The notes: a model not told the origin generated them from the sequence alone. A stretch of DNA of 64,000 nucleotides from CAYGHE01 sp964349805 (GCA_964349805.1 CAYGHE010000004.1:1-64000), one strand, 5' to 3'; positions 8,296-16,725 are shown, counted from the first letter of the stretch. Program-made: numbers and translations.

Positions 8296-9465
8296 ATGAA
8301 GAGACCGCGTAAGATTGCGGCGCTGACTGCGTCGCTGATGGTGGTAGCGAGCCTCTCGGTCGCCGCCGCTGCAAGCGCAACCTCACCCGAGGCCTGCGTT
8401 CCGGACCCCGGCCAGCCGTACATCGAGGCGACCTACGCCACGGAGTACGAGTTCGAGCGGACGGTCATCGACCAGGAGTTCGTGCCTGGCGTTCCGGAGG
8501 TCACGGAGAACGTCTGGATCTACAAGAAGTGGGTCGGCGGGCACAACGGCTGGTGGATCTACAAGGAGTTCCCGCAGACCGCGAAGCCCTCTGACCCCGG
8601 TCAGGGATGGATCTTCTGGAAGAAGGAGGTCCGCGTGATCGAGGAGGCCATCCCTGAGATCCCCGAGGTTTCGCATGTCGAGACCACGTGGAGCGAGGAG
8701 ACCTCGCTCGACGGCTGGACCGCAACGGGCAACACCCGTTCCGGCGAGGGCGTCACGCGGGTCATCGACCCCGGCCAGCCGTACATCGCCCCGACCTTGT
8801 GTCCGGGCGTGAACTTCACCGACTCCAACAAGTGCGGTGAGGCATCGGTGACCGTCACCGCAGTCGACATCCCGGCCACCTGGTGGTACGGGGCGAAGAT
8901 CGCTGTTGACGGGGTCGAGGTTGACTCCGTCATCACCCAGGGCCCCGGCTCGGACACCGCTACGTTGGTGTTCGACGAGGACCAGGGCAACGGCGAGGTC
9001 ACGGTGAGGTACTGGGTCCACGCCAGCACTGAGTGGGATCTGGTTCCTGTGGACTTGAACTACCAGTCGACGTGGCCTGATGTCACGGCGTACCGGGAGT
9101 TCACAGTCGACACCGACTGCGAAGACCCTGAGATGCTTGTCGCGACGGCGGGGTACAAGATCCTCCCGCCGGCCTGTATCGACGGGAAGCCCGTCGGCGA
9201 GACGTTCGTGCTCATCGAGCCCGAGCACGCCAGCTACTCAAGCAACACCACCGCCTCCGGCACAACCGGCCCCGGCACCTGGATGATCGAGGCCACCGCC
9301 GACGAGGGTTACACCTTCGGCAACGTGGACTGGTTCTACGGCGAGGGTGAGCTGGCTGGGCCGGACGCCTCGCTGTGCGAGGTGGACCCGCCCGTCGTGA
9401 TCCCGCCGACAACACCGGCAACACCGGCAACGCCGGCGCCTGCTCAGCCCACCTTCACTGGGTAA
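8296..9465 (+). CDS. GC-rich secreted protein of actinobacterial character, function unknown
   Basis: The 389-residue product starts with a classical signal peptide (Lys/Arg start, hydrophobic core, likely cut after ASA near residue 29). A first module of about residues 34-160 is rich in Trp, Tyr and Pro and contains two PGQPYI motifs (near 36 and 156). Beta-rich segments follow, then a Thr/Pro/Ala tail ending PAQPTFTG, and translation stops. Nearly all third codon positions are G or C and overall G+C is far above both neighbours, so base use is unlike the rest of the window. Such Trp/Pro-rich repeats are, from memory, common in secreted proteins of Actinobacteria. No membrane anchor follows the tail. 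Transfer from a host actinobacterium, or a chimeric assembly, are both possible. Confidence 0.75.
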   Translation: MKRPRKIAALTASLMVVASLSVAAAASATSPEACVPDPGQPYIEATYATEYEFERTVIDQEFVPGVPEVTENVWIYKKWVGGHNGWWIYKEFPQTAKPSDPGQGWIFWKKEVRVIEEAIPEIPEVSHVETTWSEETSLDGWTATGNTRSGEGVTRVIDPGQPYIAPTLCPGVNFTDSNKCGEASVTVTAVDIPATWWYGAKIAVDGVEVDSVITQGPGSDTATLVFDEDQGNGEVTVRYWVHASTEWDLVPVDLNYQSTWPDVTAYREFTVDTDCEDPEMLVATAGYKILPPACIDGKPVGETFVLIEPEHASYSSNTTASGTTGPGTWMIEATADEGYTFGNVDWFYGEGELAGPDASLCEVDPPVVIPPTTPATPATPAPAQPTFTG

Positions 9466-9481
9466 GTTCTCCCCATCCCGT

Positions 9482-9547
9482 GACCAGCGGTAATCTGGTC
9501 AACGATCCCGAGCGTTTCTCGGAAGGACCCCGGCGCAAGCCGGGGTC
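9482..9547 (+). terminator. Three consecutive hairpins after the GC-rich gene, the last terminator-like
   Basis: Three perfect dyads follow the stop codon: 9482-9500 (GACCAG/CTGGTC, 7-nt loop), 9508-9522 (CCGAG/CTCGG, 5-nt loop) and 9526-9547 (GACCCCGGC/GCCGGGGTC with a GCAA tetraloop). The last is a very stable 9-bp stem and is the likely terminator, although only a weak T-containing tail follows. Confidence 0.6.
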
Positions 9548-9574
9548 ACTTAAATTCTAGCCTCTTTCTTTTAA

Positions 9575-10318
9575 CTATCTATCGCCGTCTTGCCATTCAA
9601 CTTTTTCTAAAAACGGCGCAAACAAATCATCTTTTAGTGCCACAAAAACTTCATCTAGCTCTTGACGAGTAGGGTCACGATCTACAAAATTCACAAAAGG
9701 CAAATCGGTCACAACCGCTAAGGGAGTTTGCTCGGTGCCTTCGCCCATATTTAACACAGTTGCGGCAGCTAGTCCGTTAGCAACATTGGATACGGCGTAG
9801 TGAAGCTCTCGCCCGAATAAATCAGTTTTGCCTCTATAATCATTTAATGCCAAAAATCCGCTATAAGCTAAAACGATACCAACCGTTCCGCGACGCATAG
9901 GATAAGAGGTGCTGTCAGTTATTATTACTCCGACATTTTTTAGCTTGAAACGTTCTTTTAGATAAGCCCGAACATTATTGGCAGTTTTTTGAGCGTCTTT
10001 AGGCCACAAGATATAGTTGCCATCCCCATTAGATTCATCTATCCCGGCAGCAGCTATAAGGGTATTGTTAGTAATCGTAAAGTGACTGCCATATTGACTG
10101 AGCGTTGATGGTAAATACAGGTTTGACTCTTGGACAATAAGATTCTCTCTACTAATTTCTTCTAGGGGAACAGTTCGACGCTCACAAAGAGATACTATTT
10201 TGGAGGTGATGGCTATAACCGTGTTTTCTTCTAGATCATCCAAAACTTCATCAAGCAGAGAAAATAAATTTATCTCTCCCGCTCGAATTTTTTTCGTTTT
10301 AATCGCAGTAACTATCAC
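9575..10318 (-). CDS. CofE-like gamma-glutamyl ligase (F420-0:L-glutamate ligase family)
   Basis: The 247-residue protein matches the F420 ligase family (PF01996): an N-terminal region with VIAITSKIVS, AAGIDESNGDGNYILWP in the middle, IITDSTSYPMRRGTVGI, and a C-terminal metal-binding part. CofE adds glutamate to F420-0. Candidate phyla genomes often carry a relative annotated as a putative folate gamma-glutamate ligase, and no F420 biosynthesis gene is visible here, so the substrate is uncertain. The start appears to be GTG. The gene follows the GC-rich insert on the opposite strand and has normal AT-rich codon use. Confidence 0.78.
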   Translation of the reverse strand: MIVTAIKTKKIRAGEINLFSLLDEVLDDLEENTVIAITSKIVSLCERRTVPLEEISRENLIVQESNLYLPSTLSQYGSHFTITNNTLIAAAGIDESNGDGNYILWPKDAQKTANNVRAYLKERFKLKNVGVIITDSTSYPMRRGTVGIVLAYSGFLALNDYRGKTDLFGRELHYAVSNVANGLAAATVLNMGEGTEQTPLAVVTDLPFVNFVDRDPTRQELDEVFVALKDDLFAPFLEKVEWQDGDR

Positions 10319-10360
10319 TATGCTATCAATTCTAACCGCTAAACAGTAGTTTTGATAGTT

Positions 10361-10726
10361 TTAGTTCAAGAATTCTACAGTTTTGTTGGGTAGTTGAGCT
10401 CTGATATGCTCAATCTGACCATGGCTAACAGCATCTTTTAATGCTCGCCAGGTAGAAAAAACTTGTTTCTTAGCACGCGCCTCATCGATACCCTGAACCT
10501 CTATGAATTGGTTCAGTATATCTTTACTTGAGTTATCTTCATTGGCGTATACGGTCAGCGCTATGTCTTTTAGCTCTTCGGGTAGTTGTGATGCAAAATC
10601 CTTACGTTCTCCTTCGGTTAGGTGAACGGCCAGGCTTTCAACCATCATCTCAAGCGCTTCCTTGCTTTCCTTGTCAGAAAAACCTGAATAAACTTGAACT
10701 CTTTTGACTAATTCTCTAAATTTCAC
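10361..10726 (-). CDS. DUF2267 family protein
   Basis: The 121-residue protein resembles DUF2267: helical, with LVKRVQVYSGFSDKESKEAL and LTEGERKDFASQLPEELK, a layout in which repeated helical units match small domains found in stress-associated proteins. Its biochemical role is unknown. A TTG at 10732 is in frame, but the strong Shine-Dalgarno AAGGGGG directly precedes it and is correctly spaced (6 nt) for the GTG at 10726, which I prefer. It lies between the CofE-like gene and an aldo/keto reductase on the same strand. Confidence 0.72.
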   Translation of the reverse strand: MKFRELVKRVQVYSGFSDKESKEALEMMVESLAVHLTEGERKDFASQLPEELKDIALTVYANEDNSSKDILNQFIEVQGIDEARAKKQVFSTWRALKDAVSHGQIEHIRAQLPNKTVEFLN

Positions 10727-10749
10727 TATCAACCCCCTTGTATCATAAA

Positions 10750-11556
10750 TTAAAGATAATTTGGACTACGGCTAAGTGCTGAATAGTGTTCGTTCAATTC
10801 ATCTAGAACCGCCATATCTTTATCGTTTATTACAAAATCAAAAACGTCTAGATTCTCGGCCAGGTGCTCCTCCTTACCGGCTTTAACAATAGGAACCGAT
10901 CCCATTTGGATACTCCACCTAATCATTATCTGAGCGGCGGTCTTACCGTAAGAATCAGCGACTTCTTGTAGTTTTTCGTTATCAAACCTTTTACTGCGAG
11001 TAAGGGGACTATAAGCCTGAATAATTATGCCGTTGGTTGCGCAAAAATCGAGCATCTCTTGGCTGTATCCAAAAGGACTCCATTCTATTTGATTAACCAC
11101 TGGCATTTCTTCCGATATGTCGATCAAGCCCTGGATTTGGTCTACTGAATAGTTACTTACGCCTATATCCTTGGCTAGTCCCTCTGCTTTAGCGCGAATC
11201 AATCCTTGCCATAACGTTTCGCCAACTCCCGTTTCTGGTGGTCTGTGAATCAACACTAGGTCCGCATATTCTAAACCCAACTCGGCAAGGTTTTGTTTAG
11301 TAGCTTGATAGGCGTTATCCATCTCTTCCACTTTTGTGACTACATACAAATCCTCGCGTAACACTTCGCTCTGTTTGATACCTTGACCTATACCAGGCTG
11401 GGTTCCATAGTCTCTTGAGGTGTCTATCATTTTGTAGCCAAGTTCCAAAGCTTTTTTAATAATCTGAGGGGTGTTGTCGGTAAGTTGCCAGGTGCCAAGC
11501 CCCAATACCGGCATGTGATTACCCCCAGCGAGCACTACGGTGTCATCTTTATTCAT
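10750..11556 (-). CDS. Aldo/keto reductase
   Basis: The 268-residue NADPH-dependent oxidoreductase has the family tetrad: Asp45 and Tyr50 (MIDTSRDYG), Lys75 (VVTKVEE) and His104 (LVLIHRPPE). GVSNYSVDQIQGL and the NADPH-binding IVKAGKEEHLAENL are also present. It belongs with the bacterial 2,5-diketo-gluconate reductase-like group by length, but the substrate cannot be told. A GGAGGTG ribosome-binding site precedes the ATG. The downstream DUF2267 gene begins 24 bp after the stop, so the two are probably cotranscribed. Confidence 0.9.
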   Translation of the reverse strand: MNKDDTVVLAGGNHMPVLGLGTWQLTDNTPQIIKKALELGYKMIDTSRDYGTQPGIGQGIKQSEVLREDLYVVTKVEEMDNAYQATKQNLAELGLEYADLVLIHRPPETGVGETLWQGLIRAKAEGLAKDIGVSNYSVDQIQGLIDISEEMPVVNQIEWSPFGYSQEMLDFCATNGIIIQAYSPLTRSKRFDNEKLQEVADSYGKTAAQIMIRWSIQMGSVPIVKAGKEEHLAENLDVFDFVINDKDMAVLDELNEHYSALSRSPNYL

Positions 11557-11604
11557 TTACACCTCCAATATAGTTACTTTGTTTAAACCAACAGTGATGC
11601 TCTG

Positions 11605-11811
11605 TTAGCGACTAATCGTTTCGTAATCAATATAGTCTAATAGGTCACGAGCTTCGCGACGCAGTTTCCTCACGGGCCTACCACTGATGTCACGTAGTGA
11701 TACTTTTAGTCTTTTTGTGCGCTTTTGAAAGTTTTGGGTTTGAAGCTTTTTTGCATATTTCTTTTCTAATCGATCAAGCAAAGCCCTTCGATTATATTTA
11801 TTACTGCTCAT
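11605..11811 (-). CDS. Small basic protein of unknown function
   Basis: This 68-residue protein is very rich in Lys and Arg (YAKKLQTQNFQKRTKRLKVS) and has no membrane segment. The strong ribosome-binding site GGGAGGGAG, 7 nt before the ATG, argues that it is real. It may bind nucleic acid, but that rests only on charge. It lies 48 bp upstream of the aldo/keto reductase on the same strand. Confidence 0.6.
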   Translation of the reverse strand: MSSNKYNRRALLDRLEKKYAKKLQTQNFQKRTKRLKVSLRDISGRPVRKLRREARDLLDYIDYETISR

Positions 11812-11958
11812 AGCTTAACTCCCTCCCGCTACGCTTAATTTTATTAAGTAGCGTAATCAGAACTATAGTGACCTAAATCACAAAGGTCTATGAAAAGTAT
11901 CATGCGATACCTATAAAAAAGACTATTAATTTCATATTCTGTATGCCACACTATAAAC

Positions 11959-12615
11959 GTGATTCTATTCACACCCAAAGAAGTTAAAAAGCTTTTTAAT
12001 AACGTGGTAGAACGCAAATACGGGCCAGGCCAGATAGTAATTTATAATGGCGATAAGCCCATCCACGTCATGTTTATTAAAAGTGGTGCTGTGAAATTTT
12101 ATGATATAGATAGCGAAGGAAATGAAAAAATCCTTCATATTGGAGGCAAGGGGAGTATATTCCCTCTGTTTTATCCATTCGAAGATAAAAGCAAAGTTGA
12201 TGCATTTTATACAACAATATGTGACACGGAAGTTTTATTAATACCCCTTGATGACTTTCGAAAAAAGTTACGCCTTTCGCCTCAATATGCCTTTCATATT
12301 TTGCGCTGGTACGCCAAAGAAATGGATCACGTGGTGCGACGCCTAAAAAGTCTAGAGAAGAGTAGTGCACAAGAAAAAGTCCTGGAAGCATTATCTTATC
12401 TGTGCAATCAACACGCTACCATAAAAAGACTCGGTAGCGACTGGTATAAGACTAATTTTCCTGTTACACAACAAGCCCTGGCTGACATGACAGGATTGAC
12501 CCGAGAGACTGTAAACGTTGAATTAAAAACCACCGAGAAATTGCAATTAACCAGAAACAGAAAGCAAACCCTAGAGATAAACCGCAAAAATCTAACTAAG
12601 GCTATGCCTAATTAA
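11959..12615 (+). CDS. Crp/Fnr-family transcription regulator
   Basis: The 218-residue protein has an N-terminal cyclic-nucleotide-binding-type beta roll (about residues 15-120), a long dimerisation helix (about 120-140) and a C-terminal winged helix-turn-helix with TQQALADMTGLTRETVNVEL. The cysteines of FNR and the arginine-serine phosphate cassette of CRP are not evident, so the ligand is unknown. The start is GTG, with a TATAAA box immediately upstream and no Shine-Dalgarno sequence, which is compatible with leaderless translation. Its last 8 bp overlap the end of the convergent gene. Confidence 0.85.
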   Translation: MILFTPKEVKKLFNNVVERKYGPGQIVIYNGDKPIHVMFIKSGAVKFYDIDSEGNEKILHIGGKGSIFPLFYPFEDKSKVDAFYTTICDTEVLLIPLDDFRKKLRLSPQYAFHILRWYAKEMDHVVRRLKSLEKSSAQEKVLEALSYLCNQHATIKRLGSDWYKTNFPVTQQALADMTGLTRETVNVELKTTEKLQLTRNRKQTLEINRKNLTKAMPN

Positions 12616-13606
12616 TTATCTTTTCTACCTCAGCCCGAAGTGTTGTCGTGTCTTCATTTAGCTTATCCTGCATCTCCGATAAACGAGTATCCGTTGGTTC
12701 ACCCTCAAGCTCATTAGCCATATCAGTCAAAGAATCGACAGCCTGATTCGCAAAAACCGCATAATTAGCAATATGCTGGTCGATCCTTGCTTGATATGTT
12801 GATTCGTCAAAGTGCACTACCGCGTTTGACCCACTAGCTATATCTTTTAATGCCTGACTACTCATGTCAGTTACATCGCCCGTCCAATCTAGATATGCTT
12901 GGACGACACCTCTTTGGGCTGCAGCCCAGTCGCGCACAGACTTAATAAAAGCGTCCCGGCTGCTGTAGGTACTGATACTTACTGCCTGCTCAGCGGTATC
13001 AGCTATTTGGTCAAGTTTTTCGGCTTTATTAAGCATGGCTATCAGGGTAGCTTCCATGGCTTTAGTGTCAACATCCTTACTGGTATCGATACTCGTTTTA
13101 TCTTCAGCTGTTTCTTGCAGTAGGTCACTAGTAATTTTATTAATGACATATTCTGCTTGCTCGGATTTAAGCTTCGTATATTCTGCGCCGTCAGTAAGGA
13201 CCGTCTGGTACTCATCTTTAAGACTGGTTGAAGCCGTCGCGTATTTTGAATTTAATATCTGACCCATAAATACATAGTTAAGGGTGGCCTCGTTATCTAT
13301 TTTTCCGAGTCGCACAGCCATATCGGTCTCTCCTAATACTTCAGTGAGATGTGCGTCTACGTCTTTGGCATACTGCTTGGCAGCAGCATCTGCTTGCAAT
13401 CCTAGAGCTACAAGCCCGCTGACTAAGCCGACAGTAACAATAGCTAAACCTATTATTACCCCAATTTTTTTATTAAATCTTCGTTTTTGGCTCAAACCAT
13501 CAGGAGGTTGTAGGGGCTGGGACTCCATCTGAACGTCTGTTTGCGGTTCGATGGACGATGGGGTCTGAAACGGATTAAATGCTGGTGGCTGATTTTGGTT
13601 TTCCAT
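12608..13606 (-). CDS. Membrane-anchored coiled-coil-like protein, unknown function
   Basis: The 332-residue protein begins with a Pro/Gln-rich cytoplasmic tail (about 45 residues), then a single hydrophobic segment (IGVIIGLAIVTVGLVSGLVALGL, near 48-70). A long, mostly helical, Asp/Glu/Ala/Thr-rich extracellular part follows, with no cysteine motif. This organisation recurs in two other unknown proteins of the window (23080-23733 and 45825-46781). No enzyme motif is visible. A CAGGA ribosome-binding site precedes the ATG. Confidence 0.65.
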   Translation of the reverse strand: MENQNQPPAFNPFQTPSSIEPQTDVQMESQPLQPPDGLSQKRRFNKKIGVIIGLAIVTVGLVSGLVALGLQADAAAKQYAKDVDAHLTEVLGETDMAVRLGKIDNEATLNYVFMGQILNSKYATASTSLKDEYQTVLTDGAEYTKLKSEQAEYVINKITSDLLQETAEDKTSIDTSKDVDTKAMEATLIAMLNKAEKLDQIADTAEQAVSISTYSSRDAFIKSVRDWAAAQRGVVQAYLDWTGDVTDMSSQALKDIASGSNAVVHFDESTYQARIDQHIANYAVFANQAVDSLTDMANELEGEPTDTRLSEMQDKLNEDTTTLRAEVEKIIN

Positions 13607-13765
13607 ATATTCCTGTCTTTTAAGTTTTAGTTAGGGCGACGCTACTTATATTGATAGTGATCACCTTTAATCAACAGCTTCAATATAATGCAAACTATAT
13701 CACCGCACAAGTAAACAATATTAAAGCGCATCTACTAAGCAGGCCTTTTTAGGGGCTGTTTGTGC

Positions 13766-13771
13766 TATAAT
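13766..13771 (+). promoter_or_regulatory. -10 box of the RRM protein gene
   Basis: TATAAT lies 122 bp before the RRM start codon. The matching -35 is weak. It implies an unusually long leader for this genome, about 115 nt. Confidence 0.5.
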
Positions 13772-13831
13772 AAGGGTAAGCAAGTGGTTACTATAACCTC
13801 TCCGTTGTCATAGTTCGTCATCATCAAGACT

Positions 13832-13870
13832 TAATATCTCACGGCAAGAATATAGTCGCGTGTGATATTA
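13832..13870 (+). promoter_or_regulatory. Leader hairpin just upstream of the RRM gene's ribosome-binding site
   Basis: TAATATCTCACG (13832-13843) pairs with CGTGTGATATTA (13859-13870) with 11 of 12 positions complementary and a 15-nt loop. The hairpin ends a few bases before AAAGGAAGG, the ribosome-binding site. The position suggests control of translation, for example by temperature or by the RNA-binding protein itself. Confidence 0.55.
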
Positions 13871-13893
13871 GTTAAAGGAAGGACAATATTAAA

Positions 13894-14190
13894 ATGGCAA
13901 CTAAACTCTACGTAGGCGGTTTAGCCTACAGTGTTACAGATAAAGAGCTTGAAGAGCTTTTTGCAGGTCAGGGAAAAGTAGTAAGCGCAGTGGTTATAAA
14001 AGATCGCGATAGCGGACAATCAAAAGGTTTTGGTTTCGTAGAAATGGCAGATGACAGCGAAGGTCAGAATGCTATCAAGGAATTAAACGGCAAAGAAGTT
14101 AGCGGTCGTGCAATCGTAGTAAATGAAGCACGCCCACAAGAAGACCGACGCTCAAGTGGCGGCGGTAGCTTCCGAAGCAAATCTTACTAA
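13894..14190 (+). CDS. RNA-binding protein with one RRM domain
   Basis: The 98-residue protein is a single RNA recognition motif with both signature segments, RNP2 (KLYVGGL, residues 4-10) and RNP1 (SKGFGFVEM), and a short Arg/Ser/Gly-rich tail. Bacterial relatives, such as those of cyanobacteria, often respond to cold and bind U-rich RNA. The leader of more than 100 nt with a hairpin ahead of the ribosome-binding site fits post-transcriptional regulation. It ends 16 bp before an ATP-grasp gene, which may be cotranscribed. Confidence 0.92.
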   Translation: MATKLYVGGLAYSVTDKELEELFAGQGKVVSAVVIKDRDSGQSKGFGFVEMADDSEGQNAIKELNGKEVSGRAIVVNEARPQEDRRSSGGGSFRSKSY

Positions 14191-14206
14191 ACAGATAACG
14201 ATAATT

Positions 14207-15199
14207 ATGCCCCGGATTAACAAACACATCGAGATAGTGTGCTCTAATAAGAGTGGTCTTAGTTCAATGAGTCAGCCTTCGCGTGACGCTGTTCTTGCAA
14301 TCTTGACTAAGCACTTTGCCAAAGCCAGGATTACTGTTATTAAAGGTAGGTCCGACCTTGAAGCTTTAGTCTCTCGTAAGCCGGATTTGGTTTTTTTGGG
14401 TATGAAATTCATGCCCTTAGATCCCACTCCGGGTTATTCGGGGCCGGATAAGATCTGGATAACTGATTATCTTGACAAACAAGGCATAGCGTACACTGGC
14501 TCTGGTCAGGCCGCACATAAGCTCGAACTTAACAAACCCCTGGCTAAACAACGAATGTTAGATGTTGGACTACGAACCTCTCCATTCTACGTAATGATTC
14601 AAAATCAGCCCTTAGTAAAAGATAACGAAGAAATCTCATTTCCTTTGTTTGTTAAGCCCACTAATAGGGGCGGCGGCACAGGTATTGATAGTAATTCCGT
14701 GGTCAATAGCTTTGCTAAGCTCCGCGCAAAAGTCCAATCTATTGCTCTAGCTTTAAAAGAAGACTCCCTTGTAGAAAAATACCTGTCAGGGCGTGAATTT
14801 AGCGTCGCTATCTTAAAAGATGAACATTCCGCTGAATTCCTGACAATGCCCATTGAATTAATAGCCGAGCAAGACCAACAAGGTTCTCGGTTGCTAAGTG
14901 AACATGTAAAATCATCCAATACGGAATCTGTGCTTGAAATAAAAGACGAAATTATCAAATCAAAAGTCTGCGCGCTTGCTCTAGGGGCTTTTCATGCTTT
15001 GGGGGCTCAAGACTACGGGCGTATCGACATTCGCATGGATGAATTTGGCACACCCCATTTCCTTGAAGCTAATCTACTGCCTAGTTTAATCGATGGCTAC
15101 GGATCATTCCCGAAAGCTTGTAATGTTAATCAGCACATCGGGCATGAATCGATGGTAATGACCATTGTTAATCTAGCGCTTGCTCGCCACCCAGCGTAA
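14207..15199 (+). CDS. ATP-grasp ligase of the D-alanine--D-alanine ligase type
   Basis: The 330-residue protein has the Ddl-like order: an N-terminal Rossmann-type part, then IAYTGSGQAAHKLELNKPLA and LFVKPTNRGGGTGI (ATP-grasp lid and loop), VEKYLSGREFSVA, and the metal-binding end IDIRMDEFGTPHFLEANLLP. It probably joins two amino acids, likely D-Ala in peptidoglycan synthesis, but a different dipeptide ligase is possible since the second substrate motif is not clearly conserved. A frame extension to 14123 would overlap the RRM gene; the ATG at 14207 gives the family's usual length. Confidence 0.72.
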   Translation: MPRINKHIEIVCSNKSGLSSMSQPSRDAVLAILTKHFAKARITVIKGRSDLEALVSRKPDLVFLGMKFMPLDPTPGYSGPDKIWITDYLDKQGIAYTGSGQAAHKLELNKPLAKQRMLDVGLRTSPFYVMIQNQPLVKDNEEISFPLFVKPTNRGGGTGIDSNSVVNSFAKLRAKVQSIALALKEDSLVEKYLSGREFSVAILKDEHSAEFLTMPIELIAEQDQQGSRLLSEHVKSSNTESVLEIKDEIIKSKVCALALGAFHALGAQDYGRIDIRMDEFGTPHFLEANLLPSLIDGYGSFPKACNVNQHIGHESMVMTIVNLALARHPA

Positions 15200-15255
15200 A
15201 GGTATAAAACTGTTTAGTTTTTGCTATTTTCCTGAATATTACTATACTCAAACAT

Positions 15256-16725
15256 ATGAATACAGAAACAAACCCGCCAACCGATATCGCCGTAATCGGT
15301 CTGGCTGTAATGGGGCAAAATTTAATACTCAACATGAATGATCACGGGTTTACAGTGGTAGCTTTCAATCGCACTGTCAGCAAAGTCCATGATTTTCTAG
15401 AAAATGAAGCAAAGGGCACAAACGTGATTGGTGCTGAAACACTTGAAGAAGCTGTTTCTAAACTAAAAAAACCTCGCCGCGTAATGCTCATGATTCAAGC
15501 TGGAGATGCAGTAGATCAGACTATCGAGCAGTTATTACAGTATCTCGAGTCAGGCGACATAATTATTGATGGCGGTAACTCTTTGTTCACGGACACTGCC
15601 CGACGAACCACCTATCTTGAATCCAAAGGTTTATTGTACGTAGGGACTGGCGTATCTGGGGGAGAAGAAGGAGCTCGCAAAGGTCCCTCTATCATGCCTG
15701 GGGGCTCTGTAGAGGCTTGGCAACACGTTAAAGACATCTTTCAAGCCATATCAGCTAAAGTCGATGACGGAACGGCGTGTTGCGATTGGGTAGGCGAAGG
15801 CGGAGCTGGGCATTACGTCAAGATGGTACACAACGGAATCGAATACGGCGATATGCAGCTTATCGCTGAAACCTACGATCTAATGAAAAACTACCTAGGG
15901 CTTAGTTACGATGAAATGTCCGATGTTTTTGCCGAGTGGAACAAGACCGAACTTGATAGTTATCTAATACAGATTACTTCAGAAATTTTAGCCTATAAAG
16001 ACGATAGTGGAGAACCGTTGGCCGAGAAAATACTGGACACAGCAGGCCAAAAAGGAACTGGCAAATGGACCGTCATGAGCTCGGCTGAATTGGGTCAACC
16101 TGTCAGTATTATCACTGAAGCTGTTTATGCCCGTTGTATATCAGCTCTCAAGGAAGATCGCTTAGCAGCTGCAAAAATCTTTCCAAAACCCGATACCAAA
16201 CCTAAAACAGAAGACAGGGCGGCCTTTTTGGAACAAATTCGCAAAGCTTTATACGCGGCCAAGATTATTAGCTATACCCAAGGATACATGCTAATGCGTG
16301 CAGCAGCGGCAGAGTACAAATGGAATTTAAACTATGGCGGAATTGCACTGATGTGGCGAGGCGGCTGCATTATTCGCAGTCGGTTCTTGGCCGATATCAA
16401 AAGAGCTTACGACAACAATCCCCAACTAAGCAACTTGTTATTTGACCCTTTCTTTAGCGAGGCTATCAAAAATAACGAACAGGCTTTGCGTGAAGTGCTA
16501 GCCACTGGCGTTCAGGCCGCGGTACCGCTTCCGGCTATGAGTTCCGCTTTATCTTTTTATGATGCGCTTCGCAGTGAAAGGCTTCCAGCTAATTTACTTC
16601 AGGCTCAGCGTGATTACTTTGGGGCGCATACTTATGAGCGAGCTGACAAACCGCGCGGAGAATTTTTTCATACCAACTGGACAGGACGTGGCGGCACAAC
16701 CAGTTCCGGTACCTATAATGCCTAG
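15256..16725 (+). CDS. gnd: 6-phosphogluconate dehydrogenase (decarboxylating)
   Basis: The 489-residue enzyme converts 6-phosphogluconate to ribulose 5-phosphate with NADP+ reduction. It has an N-terminal Rossmann motif (VIGLAVMGQNLILNM), the GVSGGEEGARKGPSIMPGG segment and the active-site block GGAGHYVKMVHNGIEYGDMQ with catalytic Lys. FHTNWTGRGG lies near the C-terminus. It is a full-length Gnd of the long (about 470-residue) type. A TATACT box lies 7 nt before the ATG with no ribosome-binding site. The PfkB-type kinase begins inside its last codons, so the two are one operon. No glucose-6-phosphate dehydrogenase gene is in the window. Confidence 0.96.
   Translation: MNTETNPPTDIAVIGLAVMGQNLILNMNDHGFTVVAFNRTVSKVHDFLENEAKGTNVIGAETLEEAVSKLKKPRRVMLMIQAGDAVDQTIEQLLQYLESGDIIIDGGNSLFTDTARRTTYLESKGLLYVGTGVSGGEEGARKGPSIMPGGSVEAWQHVKDIFQAISAKVDDGTACCDWVGEGGAGHYVKMVHNGIEYGDMQLIAETYDLMKNYLGLSYDEMSDVFAEWNKTELDSYLIQITSEILAYKDDSGEPLAEKILDTAGQKGTGKWTVMSSAELGQPVSIITEAVYARCISALKEDRLAAAKIFPKPDTKPKTEDRAAFLEQIRKALYAAKIISYTQGYMLMRAAAAEYKWNLNYGGIALMWRGGCIIRSRFLADIKRAYDNNPQLSNLLFDPFFSEAIKNNEQALREVLATGVQAAVPLPAMSSALSFYDALRSERLPANLLQAQRDYFGAHTYERADKPRGEFFHTNWTGRGGTTSSGTYNA

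Noticed and set aside
8383..9228. 281-residue minus-strand open frame opposite the GC-rich gene
   Set aside because: It is a consequence of high GC in the plus-strand gene; it lacks a ribosome-binding site and family features.
14123..14206. Upstream start of the ATP-grasp ligase
   Set aside because: It lies inside the RRM gene and adds 28 residues without family support; ATG 14207 gives normal length.
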